NCBI GenBank assembly: GCA_012522045.1
Contig: JAAYLC010000038.1
Span: 1 to 36,755 of the forward strand
Source: Bacteroidota bacterium
GTDB taxonomy: Bacteria; Bacteroidota; Bacteroidia; Flavobacteriales; Flavobacteriaceae
DNA: 36,755 bases
Reading direction: 5' to 3'
Shown: positions 26,039-34,237 of the stretch, piece by piece
How positions within the stretch are numbered: the first letter of the stretch is position 1
How the letters are laid out: each line of letters opens with the position of its first letter
Position numbers and translations under genes: made by a program
The notes under the pieces: model-generated
What the model saw: the letters and a program-made list of their open reading frames with translations, nothing else
The model's database searches: none
Told to the model about the DNA's origin: nothing

Positions 26039-26434
26039 TTAGGGTATTTCATTCGTTGTTTTTACCGAATCTGGTTGTTTGAGTTTTAACCGCTGATTAA
26101 ACAGACTGTCCACTTCTTTTTCCATAGCCACCAAATTTGCCTCTACTTTTTGAAAAATGTCAATATAGGTATCAATCGATCCGGCATAATAATTATTGCT
26201 TTGTGCAAATTGTGTACTGTCGATGTCATATTTGGCATAAATCAATGAATCGAGACGGATATTTTTATGAATCATTTCTCTCGAACCGATTCCTCGTGCT
26301 GCATTTGCCAGATACAAATCTGTCAGAATTTCGACCATCTTGTCTTCACCAATCAGGTTTTCCGGTTTGGGAGGTCTTTGTACATTTTGACATCCTGTAA
26401 TTACAATCGCCAGAAAGAAAATTATTTTTTTCAT
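26039..26434 (-). CDS. DUF4296 lipoprotein
   Basis: The 131-residue lipoprotein has signal FFLAIVITGC (Cys15 as lipid site), then PKPENLIGEDKMVEILTDLYLANAARGI, the hallmark of DUF4296. The rest is helical and charged (FQKVEANLVAMEKEVDSLFNQRLKLKQ). Function unknown; found in Flavobacteriia next to dihydroorotase. Its ATG overlaps the pyrC stop as ATGA (4 nt), so translation is coupled to pyrC. Confidence 0.85.
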   Translation of the reverse strand: MKKIIFFLAIVITGCQNVQRPPKPENLIGEDKMVEILTDLYLANAARGIGSREMIHKNIRLDSLIYAKYDIDSTQFAQSNNYYAGSIDTYIDIFQKVEANLVAMEKEVDSLFNQRLKLKQPDSVKTTNEIP

Positions 26435-27771
26435 GCGTTAAATTCTAAACGTTCGGCCTTCCCTCGATTTTGCAATTTGGAACCTTCATATACCACCACG
26501 CCATTTACTAAGGTATGTGTAACTCTCGATTTAAAATTTGTTCCTTCCAAGGGGGACCATCCGCATTTGTATAATATGTTTTCTTTTTTTACGGTCCAAG
26601 GGAAATTTAAATCCACCAAGACCAAATCGGCTTTGTAACCTTCACGTATAAATCCGCGTTCTTTGATTCGGAATAAAATAGCAGGATTGTGCGCAAATTT
26701 CTCCACTATTTTTTCCAACGAGATTTTCTCCCGATGATACAATTCCAACATGGCTACGAGCGCGTGTTGAACCATGGGTGCTCCGGAAGGCGCATGGACA
26801 TAATTGTTGTTTTTTTCTTCCAAGGTATGTGGGGCATGATCGGTGGCAATTACATCAATTCTGTCATCCAACAACGCTTGAAGCAATCCGTCTCTATCTT
26901 TTTGCGTTTTAATGGCCGGATTCCATTTTATCTTCGTCCCTTTCGTAGCATAATCCGCTTCCGTAAACCACAAATGGTGCACACAAACCTCAGCTGTTAT
27001 TTTCTTTTTGCTCAAAGGTTTACTCTTACTGAACAAATGGGTCTCTTTTTCGGTTGACACATGAAAAACATGCAAACGTGCTCCGGTTTTTTTTGCCAGT
27101 TCAACAGCTTTAGACGACGATATGTAGCAGGCCTCTTCACTGCGAATTTTGGGATGCATTGAAATCGGAATATCCTCTCCGTATGTTTTCATCGCGTCTT
27201 TGAGATTATTCTGAATGGTTTTTTCATCTTCACAATGAACGGAAATCAGTAATTTTGTTTTCGAAAAAATTTCTTCCAGTGTTTTGGGATTGTCCACCAA
27301 CATATTTCCGGTAGATGAACCGAGAAACAATTTTAATCCTGCCACTTTTTTGGGGTCGACCTTTAAAATTTCTTCCAAATTATCATTGGTTCCTCCAAAC
27401 ATGAAAGAATAATTCGCCCAAGATTTTTTGGCTGCAATTTCAAATTTTTCTTCAAGCAATTCGATGGTGGTTGTTTGCGGATCGGTATTGGGCATTTCGA
27501 TAAAAGAGGTAATTCCTCCTGCCACAGCTGCTGCAGATTCACTTTCAATATCGGCTTTGTAAGTCAGTCCCGGCTCTCGGAAATGAACTTGATCATCAAT
27601 CATTCCCGGCAACAGATAGAGTCCATCGGCATCGATGATTTTGGTGTCAATTGTTTTGACGCTAATGGAAGGTGCAATTTCTGCAATACGTCCGTCTGTG
27701 ACCATTACGTCATTGCGGGTAATGGTTCCTTCGTTTACAATATGGGCATTTTTTATGAGTACAGATTTCAT
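26431..27771 (-). CDS. pyrC: Dihydroorotase
   Basis: The 446-residue amidohydrolase closes carbamoyl-aspartate to dihydroorotate in pyrimidine synthesis. MIDDQVHFREPG (58-69) is the metal-site motif, but the first His of HxH is Gln61; His63 and Arg65 are kept. I recall this Gln in other Bacteroidota homologues. Other site residues are present: KLFLGSSTGNM (Lys for carbamylation), SVHCEDE, HVFHVSTE, and DVIATDHAPHTLEEK (catalytic Asp). The C-terminal amidohydrolase strand (GYKADLVLVDLNFPWTV) is intact. It is in an operon with the glycosyltransferase (30 bp upstream) and DUF4296 (4-nt overlap). Confidence 0.92.
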   Translation of the reverse strand: MKSVLIKNAHIVNEGTITRNDVMVTDGRIAEIAPSISVKTIDTKIIDADGLYLLPGMIDDQVHFREPGLTYKADIESESAAAVAGGITSFIEMPNTDPQTTTIELLEEKFEIAAKKSWANYSFMFGGTNDNLEEILKVDPKKVAGLKLFLGSSTGNMLVDNPKTLEEIFSKTKLLISVHCEDEKTIQNNLKDAMKTYGEDIPISMHPKIRSEEACYISSSKAVELAKKTGARLHVFHVSTEKETHLFSKSKPLSKKKITAEVCVHHLWFTEADYATKGTKIKWNPAIKTQKDRDGLLQALLDDRIDVIATDHAPHTLEEKNNNYVHAPSGAPMVQHALVAMLELYHREKISLEKIVEKFAHNPAILFRIKERGFIREGYKADLVLVDLNFPWTVKKENILYKCGWSPLEGTNFKSRVTHTLVNGVVVYEGSKLQNRGKAERLEFNA

Positions 27772-27801
27772 TGAAAATCTAAAATTTGATAATTTGTTGT
27801 T

Positions 27802-28557
27802 TTAAGTGATATTAAAAAAAGTTTTCCGGAATCTTTTTGGACTCAGCATACTTCTTATTTTCATCCGAAACACGCCAAAAACAGCTTCTGAAATAATTTT
27901 GGAACTCATTTTAGACACGCCTCTTTCGCGGTCGGTAAAAATAACGGGAACTTCAATAATTTTAAAACCCGCAAAATGTGCTTTGAATTTCATTTCAATT
28001 TGAAAAGCGTAGCCTACAAAACGAATTCGGTTCAGGTTGATGGTTTGTAAAACTTCCTTTTTATAACAGATAAACCCCGCTGTGGTGTCGTGAATATTCA
28101 TGCGCATCACGGCCTGAACATATTTTGAAGCAATCCAGGACAGCAAAATTCTGCTCATCGGCCAATTTACGACATTTACACCTTTCACATACCGTGAACC
28201 GATGGCGACATCGTATCCGTCATCTTTACACGCCTTGTACAATTTCAGCAAATCCGTCGGATTGTGTGAAAAATCGGCATCCATTTCAAAAATAAAATCA
28301 TAGTTCCTTGCCAACGCCCATTTGAACCCGGCAATATAAGCCGTTCCGAGTCCTGATTTTGAATTGCGTTTCAATAAAAACAAACGCTCCGGAAAAATAC
28401 CCTGAGATGTTTCCACCAGCGCAGCTGTTCCATCAGGAGAATTGTCATCGACTACCAGCACATGAAACGCAACATCCAATGAAAAAATATGATCCAACAA
28501 TCTTTGAATGTTATCTTTTTCATTATAGGTAGGAATTACGACTAAGGCTTTGGACAT
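27802..28557 (-). CDS. Polyprenol-phosphate mannosyltransferase-like glycosyltransferase (GT2)
   Basis: The 251-residue protein starts ALVVIPTYNEKDNIQRLL and has LVVDDNSPDGTAALVE and the metal-binding EMDADFSHNP, all typical of GT2 dolichol/polyprenol-phosphate mannose synthases. GVSKMSSKIISEAVFGVFRM is the usual C-terminal segment. It has no C-terminal membrane domain (unlike GtrA fusions). It would move mannose or a similar sugar to a lipid carrier at the inner membrane. First gene of the glycosyltransferase-pyrC-DUF4296 operon, with a TACCTTTG promoter 15 bp upstream. Confidence 0.88.
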   Translation of the reverse strand: MSKALVVIPTYNEKDNIQRLLDHIFSLDVAFHVLVVDDNSPDGTAALVETSQGIFPERLFLLKRNSKSGLGTAYIAGFKWALARNYDFIFEMDADFSHNPTDLLKLYKACKDDGYDVAIGSRYVKGVNVVNWPMSRILLSWIASKYVQAVMRMNIHDTTAGFICYKKEVLQTINLNRIRFVGYAFQIEMKFKAHFAGFKIIEVPVIFTDRERGVSKMSSKIISEAVFGVFRMKIRSMLSPKRFRKTFFNIT

Positions 28558-28572
28558 CGTTTCTTATTTTTA

Positions 28573-28580
28573 CAAAGGTA
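28573..28580 (-). promoter_or_regulatory. -7 promoter motif for the glycosyltransferase-pyrC operon
   Basis: On the minus strand TACCTTTG is an exact TAnnTTTG match; the glycosyltransferase ATG is at 28557, 15 bp beyond the motif. Confidence 0.6.
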
Positions 28581-28648
28581 TTTTTTTCTCAATGCTTTAA
28601 AGAATCGTTTTCATTTATTGGTAGAAATTCTCACATTTGATTTTGACT

Positions 28649-28656
28649 TACATTTG
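28649..28656 (+). promoter_or_regulatory. -7 promoter motif for DUF4271-hemD
   Basis: TACATTTG fits TAnnTTTG exactly and lies 18 nt before the proposed TTG start at 28675. It falls inside the longer reading that begins at 28618, which argues for the later start. Confidence 0.5.
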
Positions 28657-28674
28657 TACCAAATTTATACCGAA

Positions 28675-29325
28675 TTGGAATTAACCGAAAGAATTTTTGA
28701 ACAAAATAATTGGACAATCTTAATATTGACCTTTTGTTTTGTGCTTCTTGCCGTGCTGCGGCAGTTGGAGCCCAAAAAATTCACGGATTTCTTTACCATT
28801 CCCGTCAGTGTTAAATACTTTAACGTTTACAATCCCAACGGGCAACTCACCTATTTTGAAATTTTATTTTTTCTGTTTCAGTTGTTGAATCTGGGGATTT
28901 TTGTCCATTTTTTACTCCATTACTTTCACGGCTATCCCGACCATCCTGTGGCTATTTTGCAAATAACGACTGTAATTGCCATGTTTATTTTGGGGAAGAT
29001 TTACATCGAGAAAATTCTGGCAAATATTTTTTCCGTTGACGGAATTATTCAAAAATACCTTTATAAAAAACTTTCATACCGAAATTTGCTTTCCATTCTA
29101 ATTTTTTCGGGCAATCTCTTCTTTATTTTGAGCATCCAACCAACGCCGACACACATTCAGATTTTTATTGTTTTTTTGATTTTATTAAACCTTTTTATTC
29201 TCTTTAATATATTTAGACAGAATTGGAATCTCATCCGATTCAATTTCTTCTATTTTATTTTGTACCTTTGTGCGCTTGAAATTTCCCCTTATATAATTCT
29301 TTATTATCTGTTTATAAAATTATAG
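28675..29325 (+). CDS. DUF4271 membrane protein
   Basis: The reading frame has no ATG before residue ~100, so a non-ATG start is required. TTG at 28675 (giving MELTERIFEQNNWTILIL) is preferred because a consensus -7 box (TACATTTG) sits 18 nt before it and family members begin just before the xNxW motif. TTG at 28618 is the alternative and would add 19 residues. The protein (216 aa) has about six hydrophobic helices (for example WTILILTFCFVLLAVL and LLSILIFSGNLFFIL) and is an inner-membrane protein of unknown function. It is followed 30 bp later by hemD; this pairing is common in Flavobacteriia. Confidence 0.8.
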   Translation: MELTERIFEQNNWTILILTFCFVLLAVLRQLEPKKFTDFFTIPVSVKYFNVYNPNGQLTYFEILFFLFQLLNLGIFVHFLLHYFHGYPDHPVAILQITTVIAMFILGKIYIEKILANIFSVDGIIQKYLYKKLSYRNLLSILIFSGNLFFILSIQPTPTHIQIFIVFLILLNLFILFNIFRQNWNLIRFNFFYFILYLCALEISPYIILYYLFIKL

Positions 29326-29355
29326 AGGTTATTAAAAGAAAAATCAAGAGCATCT

Positions 29356-30105
29356 ATGAAAGTAAGGACCATCCTCGTTTCCCAACCGGAACCCAAAGTT
29401 GAGAACTCACCGTATTTCGATTTAAGTGAAAAACAAAAGGTCAAGATCGATTTTCGGCCTTTTATTCATGTCGAGGGCGTAAGCGGAAAAGAAGTGCGTG
29501 GACAAAAAGTCGATTTATCCCAGTATACCGCTATTATATTGACCAGTCGAAATTCTGTAGATCACTTTTTCAGAATTGCCGAGGAACTTCGATTTAAAGT
29601 ACCTGACACAATGAAATATTTTTGCCTGAGCGAAGCTGTGGCTTTTTATCTTCAAAAGTATGTCGTGTACCGCAAGCGGAAAATATACGTGGGCAAACGC
29701 ACCTTTCCCGATCTTGTACCACTTATCAAAAAATACAAGAACGAAAAATTTTTACTGCCTTTATCCGATAAATTAAAACCTGAAATTCCGCAAATTTTGA
29801 ATGAATTGAAAGTAAACTGGAAAGAAGCCACTTTCTACCGCACCGTCATCAGTGACTTGTCAGATTTGCGCGATGTCTATTACGACATTCTGGTTTTCTT
29901 TAGTCCCAGCGGGATTGAATCGCTGTTTGAAAATTTCCCGGATTTCAAACAAAATGACACTCGTATTGCGGTTTTTGGAAACACCACGGTAAAAGCTGCC
30001 AAAGAAATGGGACTTCGCGTGGATATTCAAGCGCCTACACCCGAGACGCCGTCAATGACCATGGCATTGGAAAAATACATTCAGGAAGTAAACACCAAAA
30101 AATAA
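29356..30105 (+). CDS. hemD: Uroporphyrinogen-III synthase
   Basis: The 249-residue protein matches HemD, which closes hydroxymethylbilane to uroporphyrinogen III in heme synthesis. HemD sequences are poorly conserved; the assignment rests on the two-lobed alpha/beta pattern with YTAIILTSRNSVDHFF in the first half, ILVFFSPSGIESLFENFP and IAVFGNTTVKAAKEMGLRVDIQAPTPETPSM in the second (the latter is the usual HemD C-terminal motif). It is transcribed with DUF4271 and ends in a clear terminator (30123-30163). No other hem gene is present in the window. Confidence 0.88.
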   Translation: MKVRTILVSQPEPKVENSPYFDLSEKQKVKIDFRPFIHVEGVSGKEVRGQKVDLSQYTAIILTSRNSVDHFFRIAEELRFKVPDTMKYFCLSEAVAFYLQKYVVYRKRKIYVGKRTFPDLVPLIKKYKNEKFLLPLSDKLKPEIPQILNELKVNWKEATFYRTVISDLSDLRDVYYDILVFFSPSGIESLFENFPDFKQNDTRIAVFGNTTVKAAKEMGLRVDIQAPTPETPSMTMALEKYIQEVNTKK

Positions 30106-30122
30106 ATTCTCATATCAATACT

Positions 30123-30163
30123 AAAGCCTTGAGTCGCACCATAAATTTATGGTGCGGCTTTTT
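30123..30163 (+). terminator. Intrinsic terminator after hemD
   Basis: GCACCATAAA pairs with TTTATGGTGC (palindrome 30136-30155). An outer AAAGCC (30123-30128) pairs with GGCTTT (30156-30161), and a TTTTT run (30159-30163) follows. Confidence 0.9.
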
Positions 30164-30197
30164 GGTCATGAATGCCCCCATACATCTTTTTTCTTAT

Positions 30198-30205
30198 TAT
30201 TTTTG
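30198..30205 (+). promoter_or_regulatory. -7 promoter motif for polA
   Basis: TATTTTTG matches TAnnTTTG exactly and ends 40 nt before the polA ATG; no TTTG -33 box at standard spacing. Confidence 0.45.
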
Positions 30206-30245
30206 AAACTTCTTGCTTAAAAGCATACAACTTAAATCACACATT

Positions 30246-33068
30246 ATGAGTCAGAAAAAACGCCTCTTCTTGCTTGATGCCTATGCACTTATTTTTAGAG
30301 GCTATTACGCACTGATAAAAAATCCGATTATCAACAGCAAAGGACAAGACACTTCGGCAATTATGGGTTTTTTAAATTCCCTTTTCGATGTCATCCGTCG
30401 TGAAAAACCGAACTATTTGGCGGTATGTTTTGATAAAAACGGAAGCACGGAACGCACCGAACTTTTTGAAGATTACAAAGCAAACCGAGCTGCCACTCCC
30501 GAAGTGATCAAAGAATCGATACCCATTATCCAAGACATTCTCCAAGCGATGAACATTCCGGTAATCGAATTGCCCGGATTTGAAGCAGACGACCTCATCG
30601 GCACCCTTGCAAAACAAGCCGAGCAAAAGGATTATACGGTGTATATGGTGACGCCCGACAAAGATTTTGCCCAACTTGTATCGGAAAATATTTTTGTTTA
30701 TCGCCCCGCACGGATGGGAAACGGCATCGATATTTGGGGAGTTCCTGAAGTCCAAGAACGATTTGGCGTGGAACATCCCGAACAAGTCATTGATTTCCTA
30801 GGAATGATGGGCGATGCCAGCGACAACATTCCCGGAATTCCCGGAGTGGGAGAAAAAACTGCCAAAAAATTCATCGAACAATACGGAAGCATGGAAAACC
30901 TCTTGGCAAACACGCACGAATTGAAAGGAAAGATGAAGCAACGCGTTGAAGAAAATGCCGAATTGGGACTGCTTTCCAAACAGCTGGCAACCATCAACAC
31001 GAATTGCGATGTTACTTTTGACGAAACCCTTTTTCAAGCAGAATTACCGGACGGCGAAAAAGTTCAACAGATTTTTGAAGAGTTGGAATTCCGAAGACTC
31101 AAGATGCAATTTTTAAACCTTTATAAAGTTGAAGCTCCCACAGACTCGCAAACGGATATGATTCAAACAGCTTCCGGAATTGAAGTACAAGCCGGCAGCG
31201 GACAATTTTCGCTTTTTGAAAATGGCAATGGCTCCGACACCTTGGTTGAAAATTTCAGTTCACGAAAAACAGCAGCAACCAAATCTCATTTTTATCAGTT
31301 GGTAAAAGAAGGGTTGGGCAAGGAATTATTTATAAAAGAACTTTTGCAACAATCATCGGTATGCATCGATATTTTGAGCGACAATGACAATTGTTTAGAA
31401 GCCCAATTGGTGGGAATTGCCTTTTCTTGGGCTGCCGGAAAAGGATTTTACCTTCCCTTTACCAGAGAAAACACCACTGCGAATTTGAAGCTCCTCACGC
31501 CATTTTTTGAAAATGAAACGGTAGAAATCATCGGGCAAAATTTAAAAAACGATTTGAAAATTCTAACCAAGTACGGCGTGAATTTTAAAGGCAAATTGTT
31601 TGATACCATGATTGCGCATTACCTCATCAATCCCGATATGCGGCATGACCTTTTTGTCCTGAGTGAAACGTATTTAAACTACACCCCGCTCACCAAACAA
31701 GAGATTACCGGAAAAGGCAGAAAACAACTTCCGATTCATGAAGTTCCCGTTGAATCTCAAATGGCGTATGCCGTGGAAAACGCCGATATTATCTTTCAGT
31801 TGCGGCAACTTTTTGAAAAAGAACTGGAAGACGCAAAAACCAAGGAATTGTTTCACACCTTAGAAATTCCCCTTTTGCGCGTGCTGGCATCGATGGAGCT
31901 TGAAGGAATCAATTTAGACACCCAATTTCTAAATTCCTTGTCAGAAGCATTAGACAATGACATTGCTTTGTTAGAAAAGCGGATATATGAAGCTGCCGGC
32001 GAAGAATTCAACATCGCCTCTCCAAAACAATTGGGAGACATTCTTTTTGGCAAACTCAAGCTGATTGACAAACCTAAAAAGACAAAAACCGGACAATTTT
32101 CAACTGCTGAAGATGTGCTTGTCGGTCTGGCAAAAGACATTCCGATTATTCGCGATGTGTTGGAATATCGCGGTCTGGCAAAACTGAAAAGCACGTATAT
32201 CGATGCGCTTCCGTTGCAAGTGGAAAAAACCACCGGAAGGGTTCATACCGATTATATGCAAACGGTAGCTGCCACGGGAAGATTGAGTTCCAACAATCCC
32301 AATCTTCAAAACATTCCCATTCGTACCGAACGCGGACGTCAGGTAAGGAAAGCATTTATTGCCAAAAACGAAGATTACGTCCTGATGGCAGCGGATTATT
32401 CACAAATTGAGCTTCGCATAATCGCTTCATTGAGCAATGAAACCACGATGATCGAAGCGTTTAAAAATCGTGAAGACATTCACGCATCCACAGCGTCGAA
32501 AGTATTTGACGTCCCTATAGATCAAGTCACACGTGAGCAACGGAACAATGCAAAGACGGTTAATTTCGGTATCATTTACGGAGTTTCGGCTTTTGGCTTG
32601 AGCAATCAAACCAATTTAAGCCGCAGTGAAGCCAAAGAATTAATCGACACGTATTATGCTACATATCCCCGACTTCGCAACTATGTGAGCAATCAAATTC
32701 AGTTTGCTCGCGAAAACGGTTATGTACAGACTGTTTTAGGCAGGAGGCGCTATTTAAAAGACATCAACGCGCGCAATCAAATTGTTCGCGGAGCTGCGGA
32801 ACGCAATGCGGTAAATGCGCCGATACAGGGAAGCGCGGCGGATATTATCAAAATTGCAATGATTAAAATACACGAGCAATTAACCCAAGAAAATTTACAA
32901 TCCAAAATGTTGTTGCAAGTCCATGACGAATTGGTTTTTGATGTTTACAAACCCGAATTAGAACACGTAAAAACGATTGTAAAAGAAAACATGGAAAACG
33001 CCCATCAGCTGACAGTACCGCTTGTTGTTGATTTCGGAGTCGGTGCGAATTGGTTAGAAGCCCATTAG
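30246..33068 (+). CDS. polA: DNA polymerase I
   Basis: This 940-residue enzyme fills gaps and removes RNA primers. The 5' nuclease domain (1 to about 290) is intact: CFDKNGSTERTELFEDYKANR, LPGFEADDLIGTLA, VTPDKDFAQLV, MMGDASDNIPGIPGVGEKTAK. The polymerase domain has motif A AADYSQIELRIIASL, motif B RNNAKTVNFGIIYG and motif C LLQVHDELVFDV. The 3'-5' exonuclease domain is present but its acidic site is degraded: DxE reads DIL (Asp375, Leu377), Asp436 is kept in QNLKND, and the YxxxD motif reads YAVEN (Asn512). Two of four catalytic acids are therefore lost. The start was set at the ATG at 30246 (MSQKKRLFLLDAYALIF) rather than the in-frame codon at 30213. Confidence 0.96.
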   Translation: MSQKKRLFLLDAYALIFRGYYALIKNPIINSKGQDTSAIMGFLNSLFDVIRREKPNYLAVCFDKNGSTERTELFEDYKANRAATPEVIKESIPIIQDILQAMNIPVIELPGFEADDLIGTLAKQAEQKDYTVYMVTPDKDFAQLVSENIFVYRPARMGNGIDIWGVPEVQERFGVEHPEQVIDFLGMMGDASDNIPGIPGVGEKTAKKFIEQYGSMENLLANTHELKGKMKQRVEENAELGLLSKQLATINTNCDVTFDETLFQAELPDGEKVQQIFEELEFRRLKMQFLNLYKVEAPTDSQTDMIQTASGIEVQAGSGQFSLFENGNGSDTLVENFSSRKTAATKSHFYQLVKEGLGKELFIKELLQQSSVCIDILSDNDNCLEAQLVGIAFSWAAGKGFYLPFTRENTTANLKLLTPFFENETVEIIGQNLKNDLKILTKYGVNFKGKLFDTMIAHYLINPDMRHDLFVLSETYLNYTPLTKQEITGKGRKQLPIHEVPVESQMAYAVENADIIFQLRQLFEKELEDAKTKELFHTLEIPLLRVLASMELEGINLDTQFLNSLSEALDNDIALLEKRIYEAAGEEFNIASPKQLGDILFGKLKLIDKPKKTKTGQFSTAEDVLVGLAKDIPIIRDVLEYRGLAKLKSTYIDALPLQVEKTTGRVHTDYMQTVAATGRLSSNNPNLQNIPIRTERGRQVRKAFIAKNEDYVLMAADYSQIELRIIASLSNETTMIEAFKNREDIHASTASKVFDVPIDQVTREQRNNAKTVNFGIIYGVSAFGLSNQTNLSRSEAKELIDTYYATYPRLRNYVSNQIQFARENGYVQTVLGRRRYLKDINARNQIVRGAAERNAVNAPIQGSAADIIKIAMIKIHEQLTQENLQSKMLLQVHDELVFDVYKPELEHVKTIVKENMENAHQLTVPLVVDFGVGANWLEAH

Positions 33069-33128
33069 CACATTTCCGAAAAATCCGCATCGTTTTTGTT
33101 TATTTTGCAAATAAATAGGTATCAGCGT

Positions 33129-33159
33129 CTTGTTTTTCAATAAAATAACCGTACATTTG
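33129..33159 (+). promoter_or_regulatory. Promoter for rplM-rpsI
   Basis: CTTG (33129-33132) and TACATTTG (33152-33159) are 19 nt apart, nearly the exact Bacteroidota consensus. The rplM ATG is 50 nt downstream; the short leader contains a GCCC/GGG mini-hairpin. Confidence 0.7.
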
Positions 33160-33209
33160 CACGCCCGTAAAAAGGGAACAATGAATTATTAACTTTTGAC
33201 AAAAAACTA

Positions 33210-33665
33210 ATGGATACATTAAGTTACAAAACAGTATCTGCCAACAAAAACACCGTTACAAAAGAATGGTTATTGGTGGATGCGGACGGTCAGGCATTGG
33301 GTCGTCTTGCCAGTGAAGTAGCAATTTTACTTCGCGGAAAGCACAAGCCAAATTATACTCCCCACGTTGATTGCGGAGACAATGTAATTATCATCAATGC
33401 CGAGAAAATTAACCTTTCAGGAAAAAAATGGGATGAGAAAACCTACATTCGTTATACTGGGTATCCCGGCGGTCAGCGAAGTCTTACTGCAAAGGAAATG
33501 CTTAAGAAGGACCCCAGAAGATTGGTTGAAAAAGCTGTAAAAGGAATGCTTCCAAAAAACAAATTGGGTGCAGAATTATTCAGAAATTTGAAGGTGTACG
33601 CAGACGCGCATCACGCTCATGAAGCACAACAACCAAGAACTATTAACCTTAATACTGATAGATAA
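33210..33665 (+). CDS. rplM: 50S ribosomal protein L13 (uL13)
   Basis: The 151-residue protein has [46 protein letters not shown] and [20 protein letters not shown], the uL13 signature, then [12 protein letters not shown] near the C-terminus. It binds 23S rRNA early in assembly. The last A of its TAA is the first base of the rpsI ATG (TAATG), so the two are coupled, the near-universal L13-S9 pairing. Confidence 0.98.
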   Translation: MDTLSYKTVSANKNTVTKEWLLVDADGQALGRLASEVAILLRGKHKPNYTPHVDCGDNVIIINAEKINLSGKKWDEKTYIRYTGYPGGQRSLTAKEMLKKDPRRLVEKAVKGMLPKNKLGAELFRNLKVYADAHHAHEAQQPRTINLNTDR

Positions 33666-34051
33666 TGGAGACAATTCACACTATAGGACGTAGAAAAACA
33701 GCCGTAGCACGTATCTATCTCAAAGAAGGAAACGGCACAATCACCATCAACAATCGTGAATTTGCAAATTACTTTCCGACAGACCCTCTACAATATAAAG
33801 TAAAGCAACCTTTGGCGCTGACGAACAACGAAGATGCCTTTGACATTACCGTCAACGTTTTTGGCGGCGGCATCACTGGACAAGCAGAAGCCATCCGTTT
33901 GGCGATTTCCAGAGCAATGTGCAAATTAGATGAGGAAAATCGTGGAATTCTAAAACCCGAAGGACTTCTCACCAGAGATCCGAGAATGGTTGAACGCAAA
34001 AAATACGGGCAGAAAAAAGCACGTAAAAAATTCCAATTCTCTAAGCGTTAA
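33665..34051 (+). CDS. rpsI: 30S ribosomal protein S9 (uS9)
   Basis: The 128-residue protein begins IHTIGRRKTAVARIYLKEGNGTITIN, contains VNVFGGGITGQAEAIRLAISRAMC, and ends GLLTRDPRMVERKKYGQKKARKKFQFSKR. The C-terminal Lys/Arg tail reaches the P-site tRNA in the ribosome. Translationally coupled to rplM; a 12-bp hairpin follows, then the rpsB leader. Confidence 0.98.
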   Translation: METIHTIGRRKTAVARIYLKEGNGTITINNREFANYFPTDPLQYKVKQPLALTNNEDAFDITVNVFGGGITGQAEAIRLAISRAMCKLDEENRGILKPEGLLTRDPRMVERKKYGQKKARKKFQFSKR

Positions 34052-34065
34052 TCACTTAAAAACAT

Positions 34066-34103
34066 TTGTTGTGCTGTTTCTAACACGAACAGCACAACAA
34101 TTT
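34066..34103 (+). terminator. Hairpin after rpsI
   Basis: TGTTGTGCTGTT (34067-34078) pairs perfectly with AACAGCACAACA (34088-34099) around a 9-nt loop and is followed by ATTTATC. The T-run is short, so termination may be partial, letting some transcripts continue into rpsB. Confidence 0.7.
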
Positions 34104-34237
34104 ATCTAGTTCATATTTATTATTAATCAAGCTGTTATTCGCTTTTTAAAAAGAGGCGAAGTTAGTTTAGCATCTAAACCAAGTCCGTAAAAGAAGGAAC
34201 GGTTGCTATCCTTGACAGAACGTAAACTAAAACAAAA
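34104..34237 (+). promoter_or_regulatory. Structured leader of rpsB-tsf (candidate S2 autoregulatory RNA)
   Basis: This 134-nt non-coding stretch contains several possible stems: GTTTAG (34165-34170) with CTAAAC (34174-34179) around CAT, AAGGA (34194-34198) with TCCTT (34209-34213), and a weaker TTCGC/GGCGAA stem near 34138-34160. S2 represses its own rpsB-tsf operon through a leader RNA in other bacteria; whether this leader is equivalent is inference. No perfect TAnnTTTG motif is seen in it. Confidence 0.4.

Noticed and set aside
30372-30785. 137-codon open frame antisense to polA
   Set aside because: Antisense to the conserved 5' nuclease domain; no promoter or family features.
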